Source: Clavibacter michiganensis | GTDB taxonomy: Bacteria; Actinomycetota; Actinomycetes; Actinomycetales; Microbacteriaceae | Direction of reading: 5' to 3' | DNA length: 64,000 nucleotides | Assembly: GCF_021216655.1 (NCBI RefSeq) | Contig: NZ_CP080437.1 | Location: forward strand, 372,001 to 436,000 | Shown: positions 1 through 9,129 of the stretch, one piece after another | Position numbering within the stretch: the first letter of the stretch is position 1 | Layout: each line of letters opens with the position of its first letter | Program-made: the position numbers and the translations under genes | Notes under the pieces: model-generated | The model's input: only the letters and a program-made list of their open reading frames with translations | Told to the model about the DNA's origin: nothing | The model's database searches: none

Positions 1-2673
1 CAGCTCGACCGCTACCAGCAGGTCGTCGAGCCGCTGCGCCGCCTCGCCATGTTCGCGATCCCCGCGGTCTTCGGCCTCTTCGCGGGCGTCTCGGCCTCGA
101 GCGGCTGGCAGCGCACGCTGCTGTGGCTCAACCGCACGCCCTCCGGCACGGTGGATCCGCAGTTCCAGCTCGACACTTCCTTCTACATGTTCGAGCTGCC
201 CTTCTACCACGCGGTCGTCGGCTTCGCGTCGGCGGTCGTCATCATCTCGATGCTCGGCGTCCTCGCCACGAGCTACCTCTACGGCGCCGTGCGGTTCACG
301 GGCCGCGAGGTGCGCATCTCCAAGAGCTCGCGCATCCAGATCGCGATCACCGCGGGCGTCTACTTCCTGCTGCAGGGCGTGAGCATCTGGCTCGACCAGT
401 ACTCGTCGGTGGTCAACAACGCGAACGGCGGGCTGTTCACGGGTGCCGCGTACTCGGACGTGAACGCGGTCATCCCCGGTCGCGCGATCCTCGCCGGCAT
501 CGCCGGCGTCGTGGCGCTGTTCTTCATCGTCACGGCCGTCATCGGCCGCTGGCGCCTGCCGATCATCGGCACCGCCGGCCTGATCGTCGCCAGCATCCTC
601 GTCGGCACGGCCTACCCGGCCATCGTGCAGCGCTTCCAGGTGGAGCCCAACGAGCGCGCGCTCGAGTCGCAGTACTACGAGCGCAACATCGAGGCGACGC
701 GGCAGGCCTACGGCCTCGCGGACATCGAGGAGATCCCCTACGACGCGACCACGGACACCACCCCGGGCGCGCTCCGCGAGGACGCCGCGACGACGGCGAA
801 CATCCGCATCCTCGACCCCGCTGTCGTGGGCGACGCGTTCAGCCAGCTGCAGCAGTTCCGGCAGTACTACCAGTTCGGCGACAACCTCGACGTCGACCGG
901 TACCAGATCGACGGCCGCGTGCAGGACACGGTGGTCGCGGTCCGTGAGCTGAGCCCCACCAACACGGGCACGTCGTGGGTCAACCAGCACCTCGTCTACA
1001 CGCACGGCTACTCGCTCGTCGCGGCGTACGGAACGCAGCGCACCTCCGACGGCCAGCCCGTGTTCCTCGAGTCGGGCATCCCCGCCTCGGGTGACCTGGG
1101 GGACTTCGAGCCGCGCGTGTACTTCGGCGAGAACTCGCCCGACTACTCCATCGTCGGCGGACCCGAGTCGGGCGACAAGGTGGAGCTGGACTACCCGTCC
1201 GGCGTCGACGGCGCGGACGAGACGTACACGACGTTCCAGGGCGACGGCGGGCCGAAGGTCGACAACGTCTTCAAGCGCCTCATCTACGCGCTGAAGTTCC
1301 AGTCGGAGCAGATCTTCCTGGCCAACCAGATCAACGACCAGTCGCAGATCATCTACGACCGCGACCCGGCGGAGCGCGTCGGCAAGGTCGCGCCGTACCT
1401 CACCATCGACAAGGACCCGTACCCCAGCGTCGTCGACGGCCGCGTGGTGTGGATCGTCGACGGATACACGACGAGCGACCAGTACCCGTACTCGCAGCGC
1501 CAGGACATGAGCCGCCTCATCGCGGACTCGCAGCAGACGCAGCCGCTCGTGCCGACGGATCAGATCAACTACATCCGCAACTCGGTCAAGGCCACGGTCG
1601 ACGCCTACGACGGCAAGGTCACGCTCTACGCGTGGGACACCGACGACCCGATCCTCAAGACGTGGCAGAAGGTGTTCCCCTCGACCCTCAAGCCGATCTC
1701 GGACATCTCCGGCGAGCTCATGAGCCACCTGCGCTTCCCCGCGGACATGTTCAAGGTGCAGCGCGCGGTCCTCGGCAAGTACCACGTGACGGATCCCGGC
1801 TCGATCTACTCGAACCAGGACCTCTGGACCACGCCGAACGACCCGACCGCCACCACCGAGGCGGGCACCCCGGCGAGCCTCCAGCCGCCGTACTACCTGA
1901 CCATGCAGATGCCGGGTCAGGACGCACCGCGGTTCTCGCTGTACTCGACCTTCATCCCGCCGGCCACGCAGGACACCTCCCGGAGCGTGCTCACGGGCTA
2001 CCTCGGGGTCGACTCGGATGCGGGCAGCACGGCGGGGGAGAAGGCGGCCGACTACGGGAAGCTGCGTCTGCTGACGCTGCCGAACGACGACACCATCCCG
2101 GCGCCGACGCAGATCCAGAACAACTTCAACTCCGACACGAACGTGGCGAACCAGCTCAACCTGCTGGAACGCGGCGGGCGCACGAGCGTGGTGCGCGGCA
2201 ACCTGCTGACCCTCCCGGTCGGCGGCGGCCTGCTCTACGTGCAGCCCGTGTACGTCCGCTCGACGGGCGACACGAGCTACCCGCTGCTCCGCAAGGTGCT
2301 GGTGGCGTTCGGCGACAAGATCGCGTTCGAGGACACGCTGGACGCGGCCCTCGACAGCATCTTCGAGGGCGACTCGGGAGCCACGGCCGGTGACGAGGAC
2401 GTCGTGCCCACGACGCCCGTCGACGGCGGCACGGGAGACGGGGCCACCGACGGCGCGACGGACGGGGGCACGGGATCCACGCCCACGCCCGCGCCGACGA
2501 CCTCGCCCTCGGCTCCCGCGCAGGACGTGCAGGCAGCGCTCGACGCGGCCAACACGGCCCTGCAGGAGCGGCAGGCCGCGTACGCGTCCGGCGACCTCGT
2601 GGCCGCCGCGCAGGCGGACCAGCGGTTCACCGAGGCCGTGCAGCGCGCGTACGAGCTGAGCCAGCAGCAGTAG
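1..2673 (+). CDS. UPF0182 family membrane protein (5' partial)
   Basis: The frame is open to the left edge, so the true start is outside the window; 890 residues are visible, and full-length members are usually somewhat longer. Several hydrophobic segments lie in the first ~215 visible residues. A long hydrophilic, probably extracytoplasmic domain follows. Near the C-terminus comes an acidic Gly/Thr/Pro linker (about residues 790-840) and then an Ala/Gln-rich helix ending in SQQQ. The family is common in actinobacteria and its function is unknown. Family assignment rests on the overall sequence character and on blocks such as the EPNERALESQYYERNI segment after the last membrane span. The stop is followed by a strong hairpin. 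Confidence 0.9.
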   Translation, partial: QLDRYQQVVEPLRRLAMFAIPAVFGLFAGVSASSGWQRTLLWLNRTPSGTVDPQFQLDTSFYMFELPFYHAVVGFASAVVIISMLGVLATSYLYGAVRFTGREVRISKSSRIQIAITAGVYFLLQGVSIWLDQYSSVVNNANGGLFTGAAYSDVNAVIPGRAILAGIAGVVALFFIVTAVIGRWRLPIIGTAGLIVASILVGTAYPAIVQRFQVEPNERALESQYYERNIEATRQAYGLADIEEIPYDATTDTTPGALREDAATTANIRILDPAVVGDAFSQLQQFRQYYQFGDNLDVDRYQIDGRVQDTVVAVRELSPTNTGTSWVNQHLVYTHGYSLVAAYGTQRTSDGQPVFLESGIPASGDLGDFEPRVYFGENSPDYSIVGGPESGDKVELDYPSGVDGADETYTTFQGDGGPKVDNVFKRLIYALKFQSEQIFLANQINDQSQIIYDRDPAERVGKVAPYLTIDKDPYPSVVDGRVVWIVDGYTTSDQYPYSQRQDMSRLIADSQQTQPLVPTDQINYIRNSVKATVDAYDGKVTLYAWDTDDPILKTWQKVFPSTLKPISDISGELMSHLRFPADMFKVQRAVLGKYHVTDPGSIYSNQDLWTTPNDPTATTEAGTPASLQPPYYLTMQMPGQDAPRFSLYSTFIPPATQDTSRSVLTGYLGVDSDAGSTAGEKAADYGKLRLLTLPNDDTIPAPTQIQNNFNSDTNVANQLNLLERGGRTSVVRGNLLTLPVGGGLLYVQPVYVRSTGDTSYPLLRKVLVAFGDKIAFEDTLDAALDSIFEGDSGATAGDEDVVPTTPVDGGTGDGATDGATDGGTGSTPTPAPTTSPSAPAQDVQAALDAANTALQERQAAYASGDLVAAAQADQRFTEAVQRAYELSQQQ

Positions 2674-2686
2674 CGAACAGCTGCTG

Positions 2687-2740
2687 ACCAGGACGGCCCC
2701 GGCGGCCCCGCGATGCGGGTGCCGCCGGGGCCGTCCTGGT
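2687..2740 (+). terminator. Hairpin terminator after the UPF0182 gene
   Basis: A perfect 20-bp inverted repeat (2687-2706 with 2721-2740) begins 13 nt after the stop codon and encloses a smaller GC hairpin. There is no clear T-run, as is common in high-GC actinobacteria. Confidence 0.75.
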
Positions 2741-2830
2741 AGGGGGAAGGGCATCCGGCGGGTCGGATGTGCGCGGTGCCGCGCACGTGGTCATGAGCAC
2801 CTCGGAGGTCTGGTAATGTATTCCTCGTAG

Positions 2831-2904
2831 CGCGGGGTGGAGCAGTTCGGTAGCTCGCTGGGCTCATAACCCAGAGGTCGTAGGTTCAAATCCTGCCCCC
2901 GCAA
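2831..2904 (+). tRNA. Initiator tRNA-fMet (anticodon CAT)
   Basis: The cloverleaf folds fully: acceptor stem 2831-2837 with 2897-2903, D stem 2840-2843 with 2853-2856, anticodon stem 2858-2862 with 2870-2874, CAT at 2865-2867, T stem 2880-2884 with 2892-2896, discriminator A at 2904. Three features mark it as the initiator rather than the elongator: the C1-A72 mismatch, three G-C pairs closing the anticodon loop, and an A11-U24 pair. The CCA tail is not encoded; the next bases are CAA. A terminator hairpin follows directly. Confidence 0.95.
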
Positions 2905-2911
2905 CAAGATG

Positions 2912-2948
2912 AAGGCCCGGTCTCCTCGAGACCGGGCCTTCTGCTTTT
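2912..2948 (+). terminator. Rho-independent terminator of the tRNA gene
   Basis: A perfect 13-bp stem (2912-2924 with 2928-2940) closed by a 3-nt loop is followed by a short T-rich stretch. It starts 7 nt after the tRNA. Confidence 0.85.
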
Positions 2949-2982
2949 CCTGGACGCGAGTCAGCGCGTCCGGAGGCGCCCG

Positions 2983-3648
2983 CTAGCGGGCGAGGAGAGC
3001 GTACACGGCCGCGAGGATCTCCGGCACCTCGGTGCGGGTCGTGTAGTCCACGTGCACGTCGGCGAAGGACACGCGTCGGTCGGCGTCCACCACGATCACG
3101 GTGGGGAACGGGATGTCGCCGGTGCCGTCCGCATTGCTGTCCGCGACGTCGAACCCGAGCTGCGCGTGAGCCTCGCGGGCCTCGGGGGTCGGCTCGGTGA
3201 GGAGGCCGAGCGCGCGGACGAACGCGTTGGACGGATCCGACAGCACGGCGAAGTCGAGCCCGCCGCCGGCGACGGCCTGTGCGCTGCCCTCCGGTGTCTG
3301 CGGACTGACGGCGACGAGGGTCGCGCCACGCTCGCGCAGGGCGGGCAGCAGCTCGGCCTGGTACTGCCGGAGGGTGAGGTTGCAGTACGGGCACCAGGCG
3401 CCGTGGTAGAGCACGATCACCGCGGGGCCGGAGCCGAGGGCGGCATGCAGGTCGACCTCCGCGCCGTCGGGATCCACCAGGGTCGCGGCGGGGAGCGCGT
3501 CGCCGGGGGAGACCGCGCCGGACGGGACGCCGCCCTCCCGGAGAGCCCGCTGCTCCGCGGCGAAGACGGCGGAGAGGTCCGGGCCGATCTGCTCGGCGAA
3601 GCCGCGGTCGAAGTCGGCGATCTGCGCCTGGATGGTCGTGTCGGTCAT
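2983..3648 (-). CDS. Peroxiredoxin-like (AhpC/TSA) family protein
   Basis: This 221-residue cytoplasmic protein has a thioredoxin-fold core with a WCPYCN motif (Cys86 and Cys89) after a hydrophobic strand (AVIVLYHGAWC), as in the peroxiredoxin-like AhpC/TSA subgroup. Such proteins reduce peroxides through the first cysteine. An N-terminal helical extension of about 45 residues precedes the fold. The start is supported by a GAGGAG ribosome site 7 nt upstream. It stands alone between the tRNA terminator and the low-GC islet. Substrate and electron donor cannot be read from the sequence; with its CxxC pair it could also act as a thiol-disulfide reductase. Confidence 0.8.
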   Translation of the reverse strand: MTDTTIQAQIADFDRGFAEQIGPDLSAVFAAEQRALREGGVPSGAVSPGDALPAATLVDPDGAEVDLHAALGSGPAVIVLYHGAWCPYCNLTLRQYQAELLPALRERGATLVAVSPQTPEGSAQAVAGGGLDFAVLSDPSNAFVRALGLLTEPTPEAREAHAQLGFDVADSNADGTGDIPFPTVIVVDADRRVSFADVHVDYTTRTEVPEILAAVYALLAR

Positions 3649-3856
3649 GGTGTCTCCTCGGTCCGTCGGGTCGGTGCGGCCACGGTAGGCGGGCCCGCCG
3701 GGAGGTCGGCCTGAGGCGCGTCACACGGCGTCACGACCGACATCGAGCGGATGGGTGCAGGACATGCGAGGCGCTAGTGTCCGGGCGGATTCGGCCGCGC
3801 ACCTGCCGAATCGAAGTCGTAGCCCGTAGCCCGTAGTGGGCACTGAGCTGGAATTC

Positions 3857-3869
3857 AGACATCATGTCT
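3857..3869. promoter_or_regulatory. Perfect palindrome upstream of the islet gene
   Basis: AGACAT-C-ATGTCT is a perfect 6+1+6 inverted repeat 75 bp upstream of the start of the islet gene. It could be an operator or a recombination half-site pair; no protein can be assigned. Confidence 0.3.
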
Positions 3870-3932
3870 CACCGTGTTTCCTTCGCGTGGCAGGCCTCTG
3901 AAGGTTGTGGCGTTGAGTCGGCGTCAATCGTC

Positions 3933-3938
3933 TAAAGT
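3933..3938 (+). promoter_or_regulatory. Candidate -10 box of a leaderless transcript (islet gene)
   Basis: TAAAGT ends 6 nt before the ATG at 3945 and there is no Shine-Dalgarno sequence, matching the leaderless layout seen at other genes here. A TTGAGT at 3913-3918 is too close (14 nt) to be an ideal -35. Confidence 0.5.
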
Positions 3939-3944
3939 AGGCAC

Positions 3945-4739
3945 ATGAGCACCTTATCGAAGACTATAGCTAGAGCTGGTTTGGCTTATAGTGAATCAGC
4001 TTACGGTCTTAATTTATTTGTGCGTGAGTCACTTAGGGCGGTCGTGGCAGCATCTGAGCAAGCGGCCGAGATTCAGAGAAAAATTCAAATTACTCCTCCG
4101 GAGGACGGGAACGTCGAGTTTCCTGTCTTTGACCCCAAAGTAGGTGCTCAAATTGATACACTCTCATTCACAAGGGAAGAGTACAACAATCTGCTTGTAA
4201 CTATGGAGATGGCCCACTCGGCCCGATCAACCCACCCGGAAGTGCTGCTCCAAATGAGCCTCACGCATGCTTGTGCGCTTTGGGACGCTTTGTTTGCCGA
4301 TGTTGTCCGTGCAACTATCTTGAGCATGCCGCAGCATCTGAAGTCAAAAGAAACTATGACATGGGACGAGATCATCGAACATCAGCTACAAGGTTCTCTT
4401 ATCGACGTGCTGGCCGAGCGTCGTGTCAGGAAGATCGCCTATTCAGGAGTGCGAGAGCAACTGACGTACATCAAGGAACGCCTTGGCGTAGACCTGCTCT
4501 CTAACACAAACGTCAACATCGAGGCTTTGGAGCTTATTCGGTTGAAGCGAAATGCCGTTACGCACAATGGGGCGCGTGTTACCGCTGAGTACGCAGTAAG
4601 GGTAGATCTACCCGTTGGACAACCGATCGACTTCACAGAAGGGTCGGCTGCGGCAGATCGAGATCAGCTTCATGGGTCCGGGATGGCGCTCGTCGAGGGT
4701 CTGCTGGCGAAATACTGTCCCGAGGAATGGAATGACTAA
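3945..4739 (+). CDS. Unknown protein with a HEPN-like R-x4-H motif, low GC
   Basis: This 264-residue soluble, mostly helical protein is in a family I do not recognise. Near the C-terminus it has RLKRNAVTHNG, giving R202-N-x3-H207. That is the R-x4-6-H signature of HEPN ribonuclease domains, found in many toxins and phage-defence proteins, placed between predicted helices as in that fold. The rest (two long amphipathic helices around residues 80-130 and 140-180) would fit a HEPN helical bundle. Codon use is very different from all neighbours, a sign of recent transfer. It has no partner gene: the next genes belong to the host and lie on the other strand. The nuclease role is inference from one motif; a non-catalytic helical protein is equally possible. 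Confidence 0.55.
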   Translation: MSTLSKTIARAGLAYSESAYGLNLFVRESLRAVVAASEQAAEIQRKIQITPPEDGNVEFPVFDPKVGAQIDTLSFTREEYNNLLVTMEMAHSARSTHPEVLLQMSLTHACALWDALFADVVRATILSMPQHLKSKETMTWDEIIEHQLQGSLIDVLAERRVRKIAYSGVREQLTYIKERLGVDLLSNTNVNIEALELIRLKRNAVTHNGARVTAEYAVRVDLPVGQPIDFTEGSAAADRDQLHGSGMALVEGLLAKYCPEEWND

Positions 4740-4913
4740 ATAATCTGCGTATTAGTGGGTAGCTTATGGTGCCCTATGTCACACCGCATCGGTGGTGCTT
4801 CATCCTGTGATGATGAGTGAAGTGCACGTTCATGCCGCGGTGTGGCCGATATCCATGTGCCCGAGATGCCCATTTTTCATGGTCGCGCTGATCAAGCCGT
4901 AGAGACGTAGGCT

Positions 4914-6635
4914 TCAGCGACCGCGGCGGCCCGGGAGGAGGGCCTGCGCGAGCGGGATCACCGAGACGACCAGCAGCACGGTGCCGAGCACCTCGTCGTC
5001 GGGGCGGAGGAGCACGCCGCCCGCGAGGAGCCCGCCGAACACGAGAGCGGAGACCGCGCGGCGGAGGGTGCGCTCCAGGGCACCGACGCGGCGCTCGAGC
5101 GTGGGATCGCTGATGGGGAGGGCGCCGTCGTCGATGCGGGTGAGCAGCGCGTCGAGCCGGCCGGGGAGGCGGGCGAGCGTGCCCGCGGTGTCCGAGACGC
5201 GCGTGCCGAGGTCGCGCACGACGTTGCCGCGCTCCTCGCGGATGAGGCGCTGCGCGTACGGCTCGACGGAGTCCCAGAGGTTGAACGCGGGATCCAGCGC
5301 GCTGCACACGCCCGAGGTGAGCGACATGGCGCGGATGATGAGCAGGAAGTCGTCCGGCAGCTGGAACGGCAGCGTGCGGACCACCTCCTGGAACTCGTTC
5401 GCGAAGGCGCGGAACTCCCGCGGATCCACCTCGCGCAGCTCCGCGAAGCCCAGGCCGCCGAAGCGCGCGAAGAGGCGCGTCATGGCGAGCTCGAGCTGCG
5501 TGGTGTCCGCGGACGGCAGCAGCACGCCGATGTCGCGGGCCGCGTCGACGAGGCCCTTGCCGTCGCGGGAGGCGGCCGCGATGAGCATCTTGCGCAGGCC
5601 TCGGCGGGTGCTCGGCGGCACCTCGCCCATCATCCCGAAGTCGATGAAGGTGAGGGTCCAGCCCTGCGCCACGGAGCCGTCCGTGACGGGCGTGACGAAG
5701 ACGTTGCCGGGGTGCGGATCCGCGTGGAAGAAGCCGTCGGCGAAGAGCTGGTCGAACATCACGGCGGCGAACACGGGCGCGACCTCGACGGGGTCGATCC
5801 CGGCGGCGAGGAGCCCCGCGTGGTCGGTGATCTTGATCGCGGTGACGTCCTCGAGCGTGAGCACGCGGCGGGTGCTGCGCTCCCAGACGATCTCGGGGAC
5901 GGCCACGCGCTCGTCGGCGGCGAACATCTCCTGGAAGCGCGCGGAGCTGCGCGCCTCATGCAGGTAGTCGATCTCCTCGAGGCTCGTCTCGGCGAACTCC
6001 TCCACGAGCGCGGGCGCGTCCACCCGGTCGGACACGAGCCGCACGTGCGTGAGCCAGCCGCCGATGCGGCGGAGCGCGGCGAGGTCGATCCGGACGACGT
6101 CGTCGATGCCGGGCCGCTGCACCTTGATGACGGCGCCCGTGAGGCCCGTGTCGGCGGAGTCGAGCGGGCCGAGGATCGCGCGGTGCGCCTGGCCGAGGGA
6201 CGCGGCGGCGACGGGCGTCTCGTCTACCCACGCGAAGGCGTCGGCGAGGGGCATGCCCAGCTCGCGCTCCGCGAGCGCGCGGATCTCGGGGAAGGGGACC
6301 GCAGGCACCTCGTCCTGCAGGTCCTCGAGCTCCGCGGTGATCTCGGGCGGAAGCACGTCGAGCCGCGACGACATGAACTGGCCGACCTTGATCATGAGGC
6401 CGCCCAGCTCGACCGCCAGCACGCGGAAGCGGCGGGCGAAGAGCTTCATGCGTCGGGTGCGCGTGCGGTCGGCGATGCGGCGGAGGCCGACGCGGGGGAG
6501 GAACAGCTCGTACCACCACGTGACGGCGAGGTTCCAGGCGGCGAAGCGGAGGATCCGGCGGTAGCGGGCGCGCGTCTCCGGGGCGTCGGCCTCGGGATCC
6601 GCCCCGGGGACGGCGCCGGCCGTGGCCGCGGTCAC
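4914..6635 (-). CDS. ABC1/AarF/UbiB family atypical kinase
   Basis: This 573-residue protein shows the family's hallmarks: KVGQ near residue 83 (the KxGQ motif that closes the active site), the SLGQAH segment replacing a normal P-loop, VQRPGI, HADPHPGN (metal and catalytic loop) and FIDFGMMG (DFG-like metal site). Two hydrophobic segments at the C-terminus (ALVFGGLLAGGVLL and the final LLVVSVIPLAQALL) suggest membrane attachment. Family members help isoprenoid-quinone or other lipid metabolism and have ATPase rather than ordinary kinase activity. The GTG start overlaps the stop of the PadR gene as GTGA, so the two are translationally coupled. Confidence 0.88.
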   Translation of the reverse strand: MTAATAGAVPGADPEADAPETRARYRRILRFAAWNLAVTWWYELFLPRVGLRRIADRTRTRRMKLFARRFRVLAVELGGLMIKVGQFMSSRLDVLPPEITAELEDLQDEVPAVPFPEIRALAERELGMPLADAFAWVDETPVAAASLGQAHRAILGPLDSADTGLTGAVIKVQRPGIDDVVRIDLAALRRIGGWLTHVRLVSDRVDAPALVEEFAETSLEEIDYLHEARSSARFQEMFAADERVAVPEIVWERSTRRVLTLEDVTAIKITDHAGLLAAGIDPVEVAPVFAAVMFDQLFADGFFHADPHPGNVFVTPVTDGSVAQGWTLTFIDFGMMGEVPPSTRRGLRKMLIAAASRDGKGLVDAARDIGVLLPSADTTQLELAMTRLFARFGGLGFAELREVDPREFRAFANEFQEVVRTLPFQLPDDFLLIIRAMSLTSGVCSALDPAFNLWDSVEPYAQRLIREERGNVVRDLGTRVSDTAGTLARLPGRLDALLTRIDDGALPISDPTLERRVGALERTLRRAVSALVFGGLLAGGVLLRPDDEVLGTVLLVVSVIPLAQALLPGRRGR

Positions 6636-7204
6636 TCCCGGGCGAGGATCGCGTAGAGGCGGCGGCGGGCCGCGTCGAGCTCGGTCACGGCCTCGGCGAC
6701 CTGCGCTGGGGTGCCCGTGCGCTGCACCTGGGCCGCGGCCTGCGCGAGCAAGAGGCCGGCCTTGGGGAGCGCGGAACGGTCGTGGCGGTCGTGCGCGTCA
6801 TGGCCGTGCTCGGATGCGTCGGCCCACGGGGCGGTGATGCCGTCGCGCGCGACCGCGGACCGGCCGGCCTCCGTGAGCGCCCAGACCTTGCGGCCGTCGG
6901 TGGTCTCGGCGGCGATGAGGCCCTCGTCGGCGAGGAGCTGGAGCGTCGGGTAGACGGCGCCGGCGTTCGGGGTCCAGGCGCCTGCGGTGCGCTCCTGGAT
7001 CTCGTGGATGATGCGGTAGCCGTGCATGGGCTCCTCGGCGAGCAGCGCGAGGACCGCGTGGCGCACGTCGTGCGGGCCGGTGCCGTGCCCGGTCGGGGTG
7101 CCGTCGCGCTTCTCGAAGCGGGCGCGGAGCGACTCCATCGCCTGCCACACGCCGTCGGCGGCGTCGCCGAACGCGGATCCTGAGGTGGGGGACGATGCGG
7201 CCAT
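6632..7204 (-). CDS. PadR family transcriptional regulator
   Basis: This 190-residue protein has a PadR winged-helix domain at about residues 52-125 (LALLAEEPMHGYRIIHEI through GAVYPTLQLLADEGLI to the TDGRKVWALTEAGR wing), followed by a C-terminal helix for dimerisation. An in-frame ATG further upstream exists, but the start at 7204 is chosen because AAGGAG lies 7 nt before it. It is the first gene of a two-gene unit with the UbiB-like gene, which it may regulate. PadR proteins respond to stress compounds; the ligand here is unknown. Confidence 0.88.
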   Translation of the reverse strand: MAASSPTSGSAFGDAADGVWQAMESLRARFEKRDGTPTGHGTGPHDVRHAVLALLAEEPMHGYRIIHEIQERTAGAWTPNAGAVYPTLQLLADEGLIAAETTDGRKVWALTEAGRSAVARDGITAPWADASEHGHDAHDRHDRSALPKAGLLLAQAAAQVQRTGTPAQVAEAVTELDAARRRLYAILARE

Positions 7205-7332
7205 GTCGAGCTCCTTGCTGTGGGACGTGCGCGGTGCCTCCGACGATAGGCCGCGCACCTGGTCGCGGACCCGGGAGCGGCCCGTTCGTCAGCGAGCCGA
7301 CAGGTCCGCGAGGCGGGGAGGGGCAGGCGGGG

Positions 7333-8328
7333 TCAGCCGACGGCCTGCGCGAAGCCGTTCGCGGGATCCGCGAGGTGCGCGAGACCCTCCGGCAGCTCCC
7401 GGCCCTTCGCCCGCATCGACTGCGCGTACAGGCGACCCGCGCGGTACGACGAGCGCACGAGCGGGCCGGCGAGCACGCCCAGGAACCCGATCGCCTCCGC
7501 CTCCGCCTTGATCTCCACGAACTCCTCCGGCCGCACCCAGCGCGCGACGGGCAGGTGCCGCGGCGAGGGGCGGAGGTACTGCGTGACCGTGATGATGTCG
7601 CAGCCCGCGTCGTGCAGGTCGACGAGCGCCTCCGAGACCTCCTCGCGCGTCTCGCCCATGCCGAGGATGAGGTTCGACTTCGTGATGAGGCCCGCGTCCC
7701 GCGCCTGCGTGATCACGTCGAGCGAGCGCTCGTACCGGAACGCCGGGCGGATCCGCTTGAAGATGCGCGGGACCGTCTCCACGTTGTGCGCGAAGACCTC
7801 GGGACGGGAGGAGAAGACCTCGGCCAGCAGGTCGGGGTTCCCGGAGAAGTCGGTCGCGAGGATCTCGACGCCCGTGCCCGGGTTGTCGGCGTGGATCCGC
7901 CGCACGGTCTCGGCGTGCAGCCACGCGCCCTCGTCGGGCAGGTCGTCGCGCGCCACTCCCGTCACCGTCGCGTAGCGGAGGCCCATGCGGCGCACCGAGT
8001 CGGCCACGCGGCGGGGCTCGTCGGTGTCGTAGTCGGCCGGCTTGCCGGTGTCGATCTGGCAGAAGTCGCACCGGCGCGTGCACTGGGATCCGCCGATGAG
8101 GAACGTGGCCTCCCTGTCCTCCCAGCACTCGTAGATGTTCGGGCAGGCCGCCTCCTGGCAGACGGTGTGCAGGTCCTCCGTCTTCACGAGCTGCTGGAGC
8201 GCCTGGTACTCGGGCCCCATGCGGGCCGTCGTCTTGATCCAGCCGGGCTTCCGCTCGATGGGGGTCTCGGCGTTGCGGACCTCGAGGCGGAGCATGCGGC
8301 GGCCGTCCGGTGCGGTGGCGGCGGTCAT
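7333..8328 (-). CDS. lipA: Lipoyl synthase
   Basis: This 331-residue radical-SAM enzyme inserts two sulfurs into octanoylated carrier proteins to make the lipoyl cofactor of 2-oxoacid dehydrogenases and the glycine cleavage system. The auxiliary cluster cysteines are C57, C62 and C68 ([12 protein letters not shown]). The radical-SAM cluster is C83, C87 and C90 (CTRRCDFC). The conserved RSSY, whose serine binds the auxiliary cluster, lies at about residue 292. The ATG overlaps the stop of lipB as ATGA, so the two steps of de novo lipoate synthesis are coupled. The open frame continues far upstream, but only this start fits the family. Confidence 0.97.
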   Translation of the reverse strand: MTAATAPDGRRMLRLEVRNAETPIERKPGWIKTTARMGPEYQALQQLVKTEDLHTVCQEAACPNIYECWEDREATFLIGGSQCTRRCDFCQIDTGKPADYDTDEPRRVADSVRRMGLRYATVTGVARDDLPDEGAWLHAETVRRIHADNPGTGVEILATDFSGNPDLLAEVFSSRPEVFAHNVETVPRIFKRIRPAFRYERSLDVITQARDAGLITKSNLILGMGETREEVSEALVDLHDAGCDIITVTQYLRPSPRHLPVARWVRPEEFVEIKAEAEAIGFLGVLAGPLVRSSYRAGRLYAQSMRAKGRELPEGLAHLADPANGFAQAVG

Positions 8329-9026
8329 GCGCGGGCTCCGGCGACGGAGGAGAGGGGAGCGGTGGCGGGCATGGCGGATCCGTTCGAGGAGAGGGCGCGC
8401 ACGAGGTGCGGGCGGAGGAGGGGGACGACGTCGGCGGGCGTGACCGTGCGGCCGATGGCGCGGCTGATCGAGGTGACGCCGGCGTCGCGGATGCCGCACG
8501 GGACGATGCAGTCGTAGGCGTCGAACGCGTTGCTGCAGTTGAGGGCGAAGCCGTGCATCGTGACCCGCTCGGCGACGCGGACCCCGATGGCGGCGACCTT
8601 CTCGTCGCGGGGGCTCCCGTCGGGGGCTGCGCCGCGGATCCAGACGCCGGAGCGGCCGTCGACGCGGTACGACGCGACGTCGAGGTCGGCGAGGAGGGCG
8701 ATGAGCGCCCCCTCGAGGCGGCGCACGTGGGCCACGACGTCGAGGGGCTCGGGCAGCCGCACGATCGGGTAGCCGACGAGCTGCCCCGGCCCGTGCCAGG
8801 TGATGCGTCCGCCGCGGTCGACGTCGATGACGGGCGTGCCGTCGCGCGGCCTGTCCTCCGGCTCGGTGCGTCTCCCCGCGGTGTACACGCTGGGGTGCTC
8901 GAGGAGGATGACGGTGTCCTGCGCCCGGCCCGCGACGACGTCGGCATGCAGGGCACGCTGACGCTCGAGGGCCTCGATGTACGGCACGGAGTTGGCGCTT
9001 AGCCCCGTGACGACGATGTCGACCAC
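8325..9026 (-). CDS. lipB: Octanoyl-[acyl-carrier-protein]:protein octanoyltransferase
   Basis: This 233-residue enzyme moves octanoate from acyl carrier protein to lipoyl domains, the step before LipA. Visible family features are [18 protein letters not shown] (residues 72-89), the catalytic Lys143 in [11 protein letters not shown] and the catalytic Cys177 in IVPCGIRD. The GTG start at 9026 gives a normal-length protein. The open frame extends about 68 codons further up, but that stretch has no family similarity and lies upstream of the likely promoter. No Shine-Dalgarno is present, but a TACACT box sits 6 nt upstream, so a leaderless mRNA is likely. Confidence 0.95.
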   Translation of the reverse strand: MVDIVVTGLSANSVPYIEALERQRALHADVVAGRAQDTVILLEHPSVYTAGRRTEPEDRPRDGTPVIDVDRGGRITWHGPGQLVGYPIVRLPEPLDVVAHVRRLEGALIALLADLDVASYRVDGRSGVWIRGAAPDGSPRDEKVAAIGVRVAERVTMHGFALNCSNAFDAYDCIVPCGIRDAGVTSISRAIGRTVTPADVVPLLRPHLVRALSSNGSAMPATAPLSSVAGARA

Positions 9027-9032
9027 GCGGCC

Positions 9033-9038
9033 AGTGTA
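9033..9038 (-). promoter_or_regulatory. Candidate -10 box of lipBA, leaderless
   Basis: TACACT on the minus strand ends 6 nt before the lipB GTG. No ribosome site lies in between. Confidence 0.55.
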
Positions 9039-9129
9039 GGCGCACTGCCAGCGGGCACCGACGCCCGGGCGGCGCGCGACGCGACGGGACGTTGCCCGGG
9101 GACGCGGGGGAGCGGAGGATGGATCCTCG

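Larger units (their letters stand above)
3845..4910. other. Low-GC islet, probably acquired DNA
   Basis: Base composition drops to about 50% GC (for example 29 of 60 bases in 4081-4140), against well over 70% on both sides. Codons such as TTA, ATA and AGA, rare elsewhere in the window, are common here. The over-represented hexamer GGATCC is absent. No integrase, transposase or clear flanking direct repeats were seen. The region from 4740 to 4913 holds only weak inverted repeats. Boundaries are approximate. Confidence 0.7.

Noticed and set aside
2864-3724. Long minus-strand frame whose product ends GAGFEPTTSGL
   Set aside because: The ending is the usual translation of a tRNA antisense strand, and the rest is a shadow of the peroxiredoxin-like gene.
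2831-4910. tRNA-fMet as attachment site for the low-GC islet
   Set aside because: No copy of the tRNA 3' end was found beyond the islet, there is no integrase, and a host-type gene lies in between.
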